DNA from: Isoetes taiwanensis
Lineage: Eukaryota; Streptophyta; Lycopodiopsida; Isoetales; Isoetaceae
NCBI GenBank assembly: GCA_021234155.1
Contig: JAJEKV010000005.1
Location: forward strand, 25,850,863-25,914,862
Length of the DNA stretch: 64,000 bases
Direction of reading: 5' to 3'
The notes below the pieces were generated by a model. It saw only the letters and a program-made list of their open reading frames with translations, searched no databases and was not told the origin of the DNA. Shown one piece after another: positions 11,611 through 23,465 of this stretch. Each line of letters starts with the position of its first letter. The first letter of the stretch is position 1. The position numbers and the translations under genes were made by a program.

Positions 11611-13137
11611 TGTGACGCTCCCTGAATATATACGGCGCTCCGGACGTATACATACAGGAACTTCCCCCTCCCATGGCAATCAGCTCACCATGAGTAGGGC
11701 CCTCCGTCTAACTCGAACCATCCATAGAAAGATGCTCGGGTGAAGGACATGGAGGTGTCATTCGGCCCACGCCTTCAATGGGACTCCTAAGTCGCGGAAG
11801 CATGAATACATGTTAGCACACAACATAAATCATACATAAATAACCACCACGAAGGGTGGCACATCCATCCAAGTACTAACGGCAAAGAAGATACATCTAG
11901 TCCTAAGGAAAACACCCCAAACCCCAGGTTCTACCCCGGCTCAGACTCCTGTGAGGATGGACCGACGGCTCGGTCTCAAGAGATCAGCAGACATAGGTAT
12001 AACCTGGCGTTGGCTGGCATAGAATAGTGGCTAGGGTTGTCCACTCCATCCGCCCCTCCTGTGCACACTTTGCAGATGAGCTGAATGAAGCTATGGCGCC
12101 ATTGTAGCCTTCCGGAGAGGCAATCCCAAGGAATCACCCTTCGGGACTACTCCGGGTTACATCTACCCGGTTCGATGAGGCAGGTCAGAGAAGTGTCCCC
12201 TTCCAGAGTCGCAGTGAATCCATGGGTGAGCTAGAGAATGGGTGCCGCATCAGCGACCCCCGCATCCGTACCCGACTTACTCCCCTAACTTTATCTTCAA
12301 AGTACAGGATGATCACACCACTGTACCCAGGGAGTGTCAGACCCATACCTGGTCCTCTACGTGACCGACTATTAGGCCTAGCTCACTGAAGGAGTCCCCG
12401 TAGCCTTTCATGCTCAGGCGAGACCCCACCCCACACTTCATCACTACGGCCCCTTATCTGGTGCTTCAGTGATGCCATAGATTCCACAGCTCGGTGGGAT
12501 CTTGTACGCAGGCCGCATCTAATGGGAATAATACAGGGCTCTATCTAGGAGCATACTACAATACATGGGCTCAGAGGTCTCTACCCCCCGTAATCCCCCA
12601 TCTCCGGAGTGCTAACTAAGCAAAGAACTACTAAACCATCAACCAAAGCACATACAGAGACTAGAGATAAGAATACTCACCATATCAATCAAGGGTTAGT
12701 CTAACAGGTAAACCACAGTGAAAACAGAGAGAGAACACACCACAGAGAGCCGCTATGCTATAAATCAACAAGGTAACCTACTGAATAACCGTCAAATCGG
12801 TCTTGGGCTGCTCCATCTCGACTAACTGAAGGGCGCCTGGCGGCTGCTTCTCCTCCTCCATCTCCAATTGCTTCTAATTCGAATTGGGGACAAAAGCCCC
12901 AATTTGGGTGTCCCAAAATGGAAACCCTGCCTTGCCCAATCGATTTGGGCCAGGTGGCATATTATTAATTAACTAATTAAGGTAATTAGGTTAATTAAGA
13001 CAAAATACACTTAATTAGGTTTTATTAATTTAGCATAGCTAAATTAATCCCTTTTAGGTCAACCCCCTAGGTTAACATACCTCATGGTGGCGTATCCATA
13101 TTTATACGTATACCGTATAAATATGTGGAACGTCACA
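11611..13137 (-). repeat. LTR of the TGTGACG family, copy 1
   Basis: The 1,527-bp sequence starts TGTGACG and ends CGTCACA, a perfect 7-bp terminal inverted repeat. A purine-rich tract (minus strand AAGGTGGGGAGAA) directly follows at 13138-13150, placing the polypurine tract on the high-coordinate side and hence minus orientation. No primer-binding site follows on the low-coordinate side, where ATACTCAGGGAG flanks. Internal segments match 4876-5166, 51200-52005 and 56644-57962. No coding capacity. Confidence 0.7.
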
Positions 13138-13164
13138 TTCTCCCCACCTTAGAAGTGATGCTGC

Positions 13165-14603
13165 ATCCGTAGAAAGATGCCCGGGTGAAGGACATGGAGG
13201 TGTCATTCGGCCCACGCCTTCAATGGGACTCCTAAGTCGCGGAAGCGTGAATACATTTTAGCACACAGCATAAATCATACATAAATAACCACCACGAAGG
13301 ATGGCACATCCATCCAAGTACTAACGACAAAGAAGATGCATCTAGTCCTAAGGAAAACACCCCAAACCCCAGGTTCTACCCCGGCTCAGACTCCTGTGAG
13401 GATGGACCGACGGCTCGGTCTCAAGAGATCAGCAGACATAGGTATAACCTGGCGTTGGCTGGCATAGAATAGTGGCTAGGGTTGTCCACTCCATCCGCCC
13501 CTCCTGTGCACACTTTGCAGATGAGCTGAATGAAGCTATGGCGCCATTGTAGCCTTCCGGAGAGGCAATCCCAAGGAATCACCCTTCGGGACTACTCCGG
13601 GTTACATCTACCCGGTTCGATGAGGCAGGTCAGAGAAGTGTCCCCTTCCAGAGTCGCAGTGAATCCATGGGTGAGCTAGAGAATGGGTGCCGCATCAGCG
13701 ACCCCCGCATCCGTACCCGACTTACTCCCCTAACTTTATCTTCAAAGTACGGGGATGATCACACCACGTACCCCCGGGGAGTGTCGGACCCATACACGGC
13801 CCTCGTGGACCGACTATTAGGCCTAGCTCTTTGAAGGAGTCCCCGTAGCCTTTCATGCTCGGGCAGAGACCCCACCCCACACTTCATCACTCACGCCCCC
13901 TTATCCGGTGCTTCGGTGATGCTGCCATAGATTCCACTGACTCGGTGGAATCTTGTACCATGAGCCGCATCTAATGGGAATAATCTGGGGGCTCTATCTA
14001 GGAGCATACTACAATACATGGGCTCGGAGGTCTCTACCCCGTAATCCCCATCTTGAGTGCTAACTAAGCAAAGAACTACTAAACCATCAACCAAAGCACA
14101 TACAGAGACTAGAGATAAGAATACTCACCATATCAATCAAGGGTTAGCCTAACAGGTAAACCACAGAGAAAACAGAGAGAGAACACACCACAGAGGCTAT
14201 GCTATAAATCAACAAGGTAACCTACTGACTAACCGTCAAATTGGTCTTGGGCTGCTCCATCTCGACTAACTGAAGGGCGCCTGGCGGCTGCTTCTCCTCC
14301 TCCATCTCCAATTGCTCCTAATTCGAATTGGGGCACAAAAGCCCCAATTTGGGTGTCCCAAAATGGAAACCCTGCCTTGCCCAATCGATTTGGGCCAGGT
14401 GGCATGTTATTAATTAACTAATTAAGCTAATTAGGCTAATTGAGACAAAAATACATTTAATTAGGTTTTATTAATTTAGCATAGCTAAATTAATCCCTTT
14501 TAGGTCAACCCCCTAGGTTAACATACCCCATGGTGGCGTATCCCTACTACGTGACGTGTCAATATATTTATACGTATATCGTATAAATACGTGGAACGTC
14601 ACA
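13165..14603 (-). repeat. LTR of the TGTGACG family, copy 2, truncated
   Basis: Nearly identical over its length to 11720-13137, including a shared TTAATTAACTAATTAAG region and the GTGGAACGTCACA end. It lacks the first ~110 bp of copy 1. A 27-bp piece of internal sequence (13138-13164, with the polypurine tract) separates the copies, so the pair is not a simple perfect tandem duplication. Confidence 0.7.
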
Positions 14604-14629
14604 ACTAGGCACGTATTCTTCCCCGCTCC

Positions 14630-15290
14630 GTTTTCTTTGTTGTGTTGTTTGGACAGATGTTCTTCCCCGCACTAGTTTGCAGAGGTTATACTTGGCTAGG
14701 CGGAAGTTCTTTCTTGTCCCTTCGCTTATGCTCATTTTATATGGGTGGCTTGCTCAGTTCTTGCTTCATATTGAACTTGATATATTTTCTGATATGCTTG
14801 TTTATGGATTTGGCATGATTAATGGTTCTTTAACGTGCTTCATTTTCAAGTTTTTTGTTCTTTTAGATCTATTCAAGTCGCATTTGAATTGGGCCATGGC
14901 TTCATGACTATGGACGTAATTTTTAACATTTTTTCTTGTTGCTCCACTCTTTCAAGTTGCCACGATTTTTGTTCTTTTAGATCTATTTCAAGCCGCATTC
15001 GTATTGGAACATGGCTTCATGACTTTGGACGAATTTTCAACATTATGTCTTGCTTCTTCACTCTATCAAGGTGTCTGTCCTTTGGCTTGTGCTCTTTCTA
15101 TATTGGCGGTTTGGTTATTTCCGGCTTCATATTGAACTCGATCTGTTCTTGGATATGCTTATTTATTGAATTTGATATGACTAACAGTTCCTTAACGTGT
15201 TCCATTTTAAAGTTTTTTGTTCTTTTAGATCTAATTCAAGCTGCATTCGAAGTGGGGCCGTGGCTTCATAATTATGGATGAATTTCAACG
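14630..15290 (+). repeat. Imperfect tandem repeats
   Basis: The phrase TTTGTTCTTTTAGATCTA recurs near 14857, 14967 and 15217, each followed by a GCATT(C/T)G.A.TGGG..TGGCTTCAT-like stretch. Two further phrases (GGCTTCATATTGAACT, TTGATATGCTTATTTAT-like) repeat about 360 bp apart. The two plus-strand ORFs here are by-products of the repeats. Confidence 0.65.
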
Positions 15291-16267
15291 GCGTCTCACT
15301 CTATCAAGCTAACATGGCCATTTGGAGTTTGCAATTGTTATGTGAAGGCTGCGCACGCGCAAAGATTATTGTCAAGTGATGGATGGATGATGCACGTGTG
15401 TGGCTCCTAGTCTGTTATTTACCTCCATGATTTGCCCCGAAAACCCGAAAGGGCGAGGTTTTTATTCCAGTTGATAAATCTCTGACTTTGAGTTTCATTG
15501 TGGCTTACCTTTTTTCTTATTGAAACTCTCGGTAATTGTCTACTTCTGGGGTTTGTTTGGCTTTCTATTTTTCTAGCCAATCATTTCTACTACTATGCTA
15601 TTGTAACTTTGTTTTTTGAACGCTCAATAAGAAAGTCACTTCACGGCCATATGTTGTTGTTTGTTTTGCTAGAAGAGCCTTCCCAAGAATGATGAAACTA
15701 GCAAAATTGCAGGCTTGAGATGAAGGTTAGGGTGGGGATGTAGTGGGAAAATTCAAGAAAGCTCATAAGTTTTTCCACCCTTGGGCACTTGTATAAACTT
15801 TCAGAAATAGAAGAACGAGGTTCCCGATGTTCCCAGAACTAGTAACATTCTGACTACAGTACATTCAAAGTATCAAAAGCTCCATACAGCTTTGATCCTT
15901 CTCTTTAAACAGTAATGATTCATTATGCAGACCATCAACATTAAAACACGTGGTTGTAAAGGTAACGATGGTGAAAATGCCTGTGAACATATTAGCCCGT
16001 TAGATCCACAAGTCAGCATGTCAAAATCAGAAGAAACAACTCAAAACAAGAAAAATCTAGTGGTTTTTGTCCTTTGAGACACCCGATATAAATTTTTTCC
16101 CAATGTGCCTCAGGCTATACTTCACGAGATGCCAACAAAAAAAATAAAACTAAATATATTTAACAGAAATATATATGCAATTTCATCCTTGAACAATCTC
16201 AATTATTTTTTGTGCATTTAATTTGAAATTGTATATTAGTCAGACCTTTTTGTCCTTGATGGGACAA
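15291..16267. other. No gene seen
   Basis: Mixed-composition sequence without a convincing coding frame. It contains the second copy of the local repeat at about 15652-15695. The 3' end of the minus-strand exon at 16268-16474 borders it. Confidence 0.5.
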
Positions 16268-16474
16268 TCATATCATAAAAGCATCCATGTCCCTCTGCCT
16301 GAAAATCATTGTCGCAAGTCCAACAAACCCAAGAAACAGAAGGAAAGGTAGGAAATCAAAACCTCCAACTCCAACAGCAATGCTTGGGCCAGAAGCATAG
16401 AAAGAAAATGGTGACCAGCCCCATCCTCCAACGAAGGGACTTCCATCGCCATATCCAGGATATATGTACACATT
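16268..16474 (-). CDS. Terminal exon of an unrecognised glycine-rich membrane protein
   Basis: On the minus strand a good acceptor (CATGCTGCAG|) opens an exon reading TNVYIYPGYGDGSPFVGGWG, then ..GPSIAVGVGG, a hydrophobic segment (FLPFLLFLGFVGLATMIF) and the basic end RQRDMDAFMI before a stop at 16268. The layout of aromatic/glycine-rich stretch, one transmembrane helix and a short charged tail recalls plastid thylakoid or envelope proteins, some of them with similar GVGFGGG..-TM arrangements. I cannot name the family. No upstream exon is recognised within reach, so the gene may be truncated or have long introns. Confidence 0.45.
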   Translation of the reverse strand, partial: NVYIYPGYGDGSPFVGGWGWSPFSFYASGPSIAVGVGGFDFLPFLLFLGFVGLATMIFRQRDMDAFMI

Positions 16475-16479
16475 TGTCC

Positions 16480-17169
16480 TGCAGCATGAAATGAATTATG
16501 ACTTGAACTAGAAAAAGTGCCCAACGTTGCTGGACTTTTGATCAGGCATCTATTCATCAGGCATAAGTTAAAGAAGGTGATGTCACACGATGGGTTGCTC
16601 TCATGGATGGGGTAGAGAAGAATGGAATGGATTTCAATTTGGAAAGAGACATAGAGTTTTTTGACGTAAATGCATTTTATGAGCACATGTTGGAGCCCAC
16701 ATAGAATAGAATAGAACTGATTGAATTCTATCAGCCATTGAGACCGTCTAGAGAAGAAACCTGAACTCAGAATGTTGACATTGATATGAATGTATTTAGT
16801 GAGAATATGCATGCTAAATATGTTCAAAGTATTGTTTAGCTATTGTGCATGGAGATATCAATGACACCATGAGTTTGTACAGATGTGTTGAATCAATGAT
16901 GACAAGATTAAGCAATGATGGCGTGGTACTTGGAACAAAAGCAATGTTTTTGAATTATGACTTGCTAAGGGACAACCAATTATGCAAGAGTATTGCACTG
17001 CTTTAAATACATACATGAAGCATTGTATTTAATGTAAGACCATTGTATGTGTACATTTCATTTTTGAAACACAGTAACTTTCATTTTTTCATTTTTGTAA
17101 CTTTCATTTTTATATTTTTTTAATGGCCTTCTAATCCTTGGACTGGCTATGTCTAGATAATTTTAGAAG
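16480..17169. other. No gene seen
   Basis: AT-rich sequence, possibly intron upstream of the exon at 16268-16474. Open frames here overlap that exon in the wrong frame. Confidence 0.4.
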
Positions 17170-17779
17170 CACAAACCATTAACATCCAACATATAAAAAT
17201 TAAATCCCCTAACACATAACAACCAACACATAACAACCATTGACATTAACAACCAACACATAACTACTATTGACATTAATAAACACAACCATTGGGTCCA
17301 ACACATTTAAATTAAAATCCCCCTTAAACCCCCTTTGGTTTGGGTGCATATTCACACGGGGGGTGACTCCGGGCAACGAGGGCTGTTGGATAGGCATATT
17401 CACCCCTTATTCCTTAATCTACACCGTACGTAAAGTTCCTCGTTTGTGGGGTATGCAAGTACAAAATTTGCTATACTGTATAACAAGATTCGCAAAATAC
17501 TATAAGATTTCAAGCGGAATACTATATGGTGTTGATTTTTATGCGTGCAAAATACAATTATGAGGGCTCTCGCCTGCCCCCACGTCACCCCGTGTGAATA
17601 TGCACCCAAACCAAAGGGGGTTTAAGGGGGATTTTAATTTAAATGTGTTGGACCCAATGGTTGTGTTTATTAATGTCAATGGTAGTTATGTGTTGGTTGT
17701 TAATGTCAATGGTTGTTATGTGTTGGTTGTTATGTGTTGGGGGATTTAATTTTTATATGTTGGATGTTAATGGTTTGTG
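17170..17779. mobile_element. Foldback element with ~195-bp inverted arms
   Basis: The left arm 17170-17365 (CACAAACCATTAACATCCAA.. to ..GTGCATATTCACACGGGG) is almost perfectly complementary to 17585-17779 (CCCCGTGTGAATATGCAC.. to ..TTGGATGTTAATGGTTTGTG). A ~220-bp non-coding loop separates them. Each arm contains short internal repeats (ACACATAACAACCA). No transposase is present. The layout suggests a non-autonomous foldback DNA element or MITE. I could not define a target duplication at its edges. Confidence 0.75.
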
Positions 17780-18029
17780 TTGCAAATTTTTTTTTTTGGC
17801 CCCTTCGGGGCCTTAGGGACGCCCCCCTCCCCCCTCGGTGTGACAAAAAATTTAGAATTCAAACCAGAAAAAAACTAGAATTCATTTGAGGCTTTCATCA
17901 CCTGTAGCTTTTGAATTTCATCACAATAAAACAAATACAACATAAGTAAAAGTTACCATACAGATAGAGAGGATTGATCCCATTATTCTGAAAGTCATAA
18001 AGTTTGCAACACCCACACACAAAAATTTT

Positions 18030-18260
18030 TCAACTGGAATTTAACAGCAGCATTTGGCCTCCATGGATTCTTGTGGTGAGAAGCCAAAGTGGGAAACGTT
18101 TTTGCTTGTTAGCACAAGGATCTAGAAGCCTTGGAATTTGCTTAATAACTGCCTCAAAATCTAAAAATGCATGGTAATTTTTTGCAACCTTCATTCGGAA
18201 TGAGCCATGAAACAATATCCAATAGCGCAATCCTGTATTAATCAGCTGGTAGAATGTGAA
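18030..18260 (-). other. Unrecognised short minus-strand frame
   Basis: After a possible acceptor (ATTAATACAG) the minus strand is open for 66 codons (..[37 protein letters not shown]..). Composition looks protein-like but I recognise no family and see no partner exon. Possibly an exon or TE remnant. Confidence 0.2.
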
Positions 18261-18485
18261 AGCCTACCAAACCTGGCCGAAAAATTGTTGTTTTAGCATA
18301 GATAACTTAACCAAACATATTCATATCATACACTATCAAAAAGATCTCGGAGAGAGCTTTCCAACGCAATAAAAATCATCTCAAACAGAGCTCTGGATCA
18401 AAAGTTATGATAAGAAATGTGTTGCCGGCGGGAAACTGCACTACATGCGCCCTTCAAGCCCTTCATGTGCCCATTATGCACCACA

Positions 18486-18636
18486 CACACAAAAAGAGGG
18501 CTTTTGTTGTGAGCCATTGGTTGTTGACCATCATGCCAAGAGAGCTTTTGTTGTGAGCCATTGGTTGTTGACCATTATGCACCACACGCACAAAAAAAGG
18601 GCTTTTGTTGTGAGCCATTGGTTGTTGACCATTGAA
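18486..18636 (+). repeat. Three tandem units of a ~45-58 bp repeat
   Basis: GCTTTTGTTGTGAGCCATTG followed by GTTGTTGACCAT occurs three times (near 18501, 18545 and 18601). The units are separated by CACACA-rich or AAGAGA-type spacers; the last copy ends in an A-run. Confidence 0.85.
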
Positions 18637-18674
18637 AAAAAAAAAAAAGGCTACAATCAATTGCTAGAAATGGT

Positions 18675-18990
18675 GCACTCTAGATGTACGCACACAAAAT
18701 TCCTCGTTTGTGGGGTATGGATGTATAGAAATTGTGATACTGTATAACAAGATTTACAAAATACTATAAGATTTCAGGCAATATACTATATGGTGTTGAT
18801 TTTGTACATGCAAAACATAATTATAAGGGCTCTCGCTGCCCTATGTCACCCCCCGTGTGAATATGCACCCAAACAAAAGGGGGTGTAAGGGGGAATCTAA
18901 TTTTAATGCATGTAATGTAATGGTTTGTGTTATAGGTTAAAAATTTTGTGTTATAGGTTAAAATTTTTTTTTGCCCCTTTGGGGCAATGA
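18675..18990 (+). repeat. Partial relative of the 17170-17779 foldback element
   Basis: Sequence from ATTCCTCGTTTGTGGGGTAT through ACTATATGGTGTTGATTTT to CCCCGTGTGAATATGCACCC matches the loop and the beginning of the right arm of the foldback element. The left arm is absent and the right arm is shortened. Both copies are followed by a GC-rich tract (GCCCC..GGGGC). Confidence 0.7.
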
Positions 18991-18999
18991 AAATTGTGT

Positions 19000-19581
19000 C
19001 TGAATGTTGTGTACATCGCTATAGGTTCTTGTGCCTAAAATATTGTGGCCTTGAAGACCACTTACAGTTGCGCTGCAAAAATTTCTATAATATATATTTG
19101 TAATAAGCAAATAGGCCAAAAAAATTTATATCATTATTGAGGGTCTCCATTCTAAATATTGGAATACAAAAGGAAACTCTACAATATTGATGAAAAAAAT
19201 AATGCTAAAGAGAATGCATTTATGATGTAAACCACTTACAATAGTAGAATTCCATATGCTAGACATGTTAGAACATGTGTTTAGAAATGGAGCCATGAAG
19301 GATGTCACGTTTGTTTAAGTCACTAGTCAAATCACAATGATACTAAGTAAGCAGACACAATAAGAAAAAGAAAGAGGCCTGCAACCAAACATCTTATTCT
19401 GAAACATCTAATTCTGAAATGTAATTTTATAAGTACATGTATTGCCAATAGAACTAAATCAAATTCACATGATGTTCTCAATGAATCTGTATAACATAAC
19501 TGTGAGTTTGAAGAAAGGCTGCAAAAAATAAAAGACTTGATCATGGTTACCACTAAAAAGTTCTTCAAGTCGTTATCTTAC
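19000..19581. other. Non-coding, possibly intron of the GT47 gene
   Basis: No exon is recognised. It lies directly behind the last GT47 exon donor (ATAT|GTAAGA at 19582/19581) and would be its downstream intron if the gene continues. I did not find the expected C-terminal GT47 exons in this window. Confidence 0.4.
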
Positions 19582-20561
19582 ATATCAAATATTCCATGCC
19601 ATGCTTGTACGGTATTCCATTGTCAATATTCCCAGGAATAATAATGTCCTTCCAAGTGTCAAATGCACTAGTATTTCGTTTGTCTGTACGATCCCCTGTA
19701 GTAAAACAAGTAGATGTAAGAAAAGTAGTGGCCAATCTATATTCTTATATCAAGCAACAAAAACTACCTCTGGCGTGAGAAAAATTGATCTGTTCAGATG
19801 AGTAGCCCAATCTCTAAATAAGTGCGCACCAGCTCCACTGCAAGTCCTCATCAAGAAATGCTGCAGTTCAGACATTATTTACAATGGGCAAAGCATTTAC
19901 AATGGGCAAAGCATGGACAATGTGAACTCTTGAACCCATCAAATTTAGCCTATCTAAAATACCTCGGAAACATATGATCTCGCCCTCCAGAGCGGCAAAA
20001 ATAGGGCATTTGCTTGATAATCTGAAAAGATATATCAAACATGAGATGAGAACTCAGATACATATAGCTGCTTAGAATAAACTCTCACCTGAATATACCT
20101 TTGGTTTATCTCCTTATCTGTAAGGCCGCCTTTCATGGGACACATTTTACAAAAGCTGGATCTCATTACCTTGTTCGTCGATCTGCTTTTCCAGCCAGTA
20201 ACATAAGCTATCTCTTCAGGCCTATCCTTAAAAATATCACGCCATGAGGCCAATATGGCAGGAGTGGCCACAGTTCTAATTTCTTCTGCCCTAGCTGTGC
20301 GTCCTCCGGGTATGCAGCGGACCATAAGGTGATGCGAAGCCCTATTGAAGGTATAAAATTGATTTGAAATATGTGGCTCCGGATCCACGATACCTAAAAC
20401 TGTAGGATTACTAGGATTGGCTGGCAACAAAGCGATCGACTTTGGGATTGTATCTTCAGCTACGACAACGGCAGAGTAAAGGTCCATACCATCAGCATCT
20501 CCATCTGGGTCTGGCTCATCTTCTTCTTCCTCGGGAAGGGAAGGAGGGTCCGATGGGGCTC
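19582..20561 (-). pseudogene. Exons of a GT47 exostosin-family glycosyltransferase (partial)
   Basis: Four minus-strand exons can be chained: 20561-20089, 20021-19963, 19837-19768 and 19695-19582. Exon 2 encodes ..KQMPYFCRSGGRDHMFP and joins in phase to exon 3, SGAGAHLFRDWATHLNRSIF. Exon 4 reads DRTDKRNTSAFDTWKDIIIP. These are hallmark exostosin (GT47) sequences of Golgi type II glycosyltransferases; an ExAD-like extensin arabinosyltransferase is my best guess, not proven. Exon 1 (PEEEEDEPDPDGDADG.. and ..LTDKEINQRYIQ) joins in phase but I do not recognise its N-terminal part. The exon 3/4 junction is one base out of frame, and the C-terminal half of the domain (nucleotide-sugar region) is missing within reach. 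I call it a probable pseudogene; a mis-placed splice site or a sequencing error would change that. Confidence 0.6.
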
Positions 20562-20679
20562 CTGAAAACCTAGAGTCCCCCTTGGTTTTTTTTTTGCTTT
20601 TTCTAATATTAACTTAATAAAAGCCCTACAACCACACGATTTTCCCTCTTCTTTAAAATCAATGGCTAACAAATGGGTG

Positions 20680-20795
20680 CACTCTAGAAATACCGTTTAG
20701 TACGTCCACGTGAATACGCCCATGAAATCATATGAAAACTATGCAAAAAAGCGTATAAAATCACAAAAAAACCCCCTGTTACAATGCTACATATT
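20680..20795 (+). repeat. Dispersed repeat, inverted partner at 23466-23582
   Basis: The reverse complement of 23466-23582 matches this stretch: GCACTCTAGAAATAC, TCATATGAAAACTATGC (mutated), AAGCGTATAAAATCAC, ACCCCCTGTTA, ATGCTACATA. It flanks the GT47 exons. The element boundaries are not clear. Confidence 0.65.
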
Positions 20796-22438
20796 GTGTT
20801 CGGTAATGGGGCCTAGTCCCCAGGTTTTAGAGGGGTTGTTGCCCTTGCATGTGGCGTCCCATAACCCGTTGGGTTCTCCTGGACGTAAAAATTCATCTTA
20901 TCTTATCTTATCTTATCTTCCAACGAATAAGCCATGCTTAATAATAATATACAATTCATTATAAAGTGTAAAGGAAGGAAAGAATGTATTTTTATCGTCC
21001 ACGGAGACCAATCGGTCTACGGGACACAAATATACATTACACATTTTTGAAACGCATGCCACTTTATCACAAATTGAAATACTCACTACACACTTTATAA
21101 GTACATTATTCTGATATTCTTGAGATGGACTATAATTGTGATATAAAATGATATTCTACATGCGTAGCTTAGTTTATTATTTCAAGTTATCCAATACATC
21201 TAGAAAAGATCCATATTTCTAAGGTCAACTCTCTTTGTGCTCTATAGAAATCAAGCTAACAACTTAAAAAAACCCATAAAACCTTGATGATTAACCTAAT
21301 AACTTCTTTGTTATATGTAAACAAGGCAATTCTGATGTTCCTTGAAAGAACGGTATAATCCACATGTGAAATTTGTGAGATCTAGGGCATTTGCACATTT
21401 TGAGCCAGTTCCTGGAAAATATTGGCTTCTATTAACCTTGAGCATCATGCTGCCAATATATAACACAAAGCTACATTCTAAATTTCATTCCGTAGATTCT
21501 TAACTTTGGCAACACGCATGTGTACATTCATAGCCTATCAACAATGATAAGATCCCGCCACCGCCACCGCTACCTCATAGAAGGTACAATACTTCCTATG
21601 ATAAGTACTATGCAGATGATGCGGTGATGCTTCTGGAAAGTCTATCTTTGAAAATGATCTTGCATCTCCAAGCATTTCAACTATAAGCTCTTTCACATTC
21701 CTATAAGTAGTACAACTCATCAAACATGATCATAAAAGGTAGTTTTAGAGCAATAGCAGCACACTTTTTATCTCGTGCTTCTTGTGGAATGGGCAGCGTG
21801 AACTTTGATAGCTTTCCATTATGGCCAGTTTAAGGGAAATCACTTCATTATCACCTTCAGGGATTGCAAACGATAATATAAGCATGTAATTTTTATAAAA
21901 TACCTTGCATGCAGCTCACGTGATCCAAATCTACTGTTATTCTTTATCTACCGGTAAGGAGTGCCTTACTGTGCAGAAGGAAATCTAGCATCCCCAAATC
22001 CCCGCATTTTTTAGTGAAACAACGTTTGTTCTATGCTGACCATTTGAAATCTTAAAGTGTTACGTTAATTTTGCTCTATGGCAGAATTTTGCAAGCTTGA
22101 ACATTTTAGAGGTTTTTTTTTCTGGACGACCTCTTGTAGATGCGTATGTATATCACAGGAGTACATTAAGGCAAAAATGGAGTTTCCTGACTATCTTTGA
22201 CCATATTTCTTTCTGTACACGAGCTTGAGCCCTATAAAAAAATTTCGTCAAAATGCAAGGGAAGAAGGGGCTTCTAATCTCGAAAAGCATTCATAACTTG
22301 GAAGAAATTACGTGTCATAGTTGTTTGAGTTAGTCCATTGCCAGAGCTGAATGACGATACAAATTCCTGCAACAACTCAGAACAGTAAATCTCTTTTATG
22401 CCAGAAATTTCAAATGTAAAGGGCCGGCCATGAATACC
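20796..22438. other. No confident gene; one short protein-like stretch
   Basis: A (CTTAT)n microsatellite lies at about 20895-20921. On the minus strand near 21830-21720 a frame reads KFTLPIPQEARDKKCAAIAL and the adjacent minus frame 21723-21538 continues NVKELIVEMLGDARSFSKID. Both look like decayed exons, but I recognise no family. The remainder is AT-rich and non-coding. Confidence 0.35.
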
Positions 22439-22730
22439 TTAAGATGCCAAAGATGATCTATAGAAGAGAAAGAAGAGAAAGAAAGCTTCCAGCATGTTTG
22501 CCTGAATGATTTTGTCTAGATCAAGGAGTTTGCCATAATTGATAAGGCCTCTAAAAGATGGGGATATGATGTTTCGGGTAAGCCTGGCAGTTAGGGCTTC
22601 TGTAAAATAAGAAGCTAAACGTTGCATAGGGCTGCCAAACCAGAGAATTGAGACGCGCCAATATCACATGAGCGAGCTCAACATTCTCATTTGCCAATGC
22701 CTGAGCACATAAGAACAACATCTAAACTAA
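22439..22730 (-). pseudogene. GRAS-domain gene fragment
   Basis: The minus strand near 22730-22650 encodes LCAQALANENVELAHVILA and RLNSLVWQPYAT. A shifted frame then gives MQRLASYFTEALTARLTRN down to about 22560. This is the LHR I region of plant GRAS transcription factors (LL..CAQA(V/L)A..N...A and ..MQRLA.YFTEAL). The two parts are in different frames, and the VHIID and later domains are absent. It is a relic. Its 5' portion is duplicated at 23318-23462. Confidence 0.7.
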
Positions 22731-23465
22731 ATAAGTATATGGATCTGCATTGTTTCATGCTTGAGCAGGAGCTCTTGCTACAACTCTACAAAGAATGATA
22801 AGAGTGCTTCAACCTTGCTATGTACCAAAGTGTTTGATTTCGTTAAAGAAAAAATCCATCATAACAGCTCTCTCTTGAAATTCCTTGCCTAATTCAAAAG
22901 TACCTAGATTTCCTTAGAAAACATAGCTCCCAAATAGGTCATGCAAGCAAGTACTCTATGATTATATAAAGCAGTCTCTGAGCAGAAATTCATAGAGCAG
23001 GCTAAATATGAAGAGTCTAGATGCTGCTTGGATGAGGAATTAAGGTGCAAAAAACCATGCACAAAATCTAAATTGGCAAGTTGACAAAACATACCTTGGC
23101 AACTCGGCAAATGGAGCCTAAATATGAAAGCGTTCACCTGCAAGATGCTATTATTCGAGGTCTTCAAAATATAATATCGTCCATTCAAAGGGGACGATTC
23201 AATCCGACTTCATAAAATGAACATAAAACGGATTACGCACTTCCAATCTATAGAAGCAGAAGAAACAAAACTGAAAATTTTAATGATGAAAATAAAAGTA
23301 AACAGTAGCGGCTACACCAGAGAATTGAGACGCGTCAATATCACATGAGCAAGCTCAACATTCTCATTTGCCACTGCCTGAGCACATAACAACAACATCT
23401 AAACTAAATAAATATATGGATCTGCATTGTTTCATGCTTGAGCAGGAGCTCTTGCTACAATATGT

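Noticed and set aside
18440-18760. Possible CRISPR-like direct repeats (three GTTGTGAGCCATTGG units)
   Set aside because: Only three units with near-identical spacers in a plant context; an ordinary minisatellite.
21541-21760. Possible cellular exons on the minus strand
   Set aside because: Protein-like wording, but no family recognised and no consistent splice phase; kept only as a remark in the region entry.
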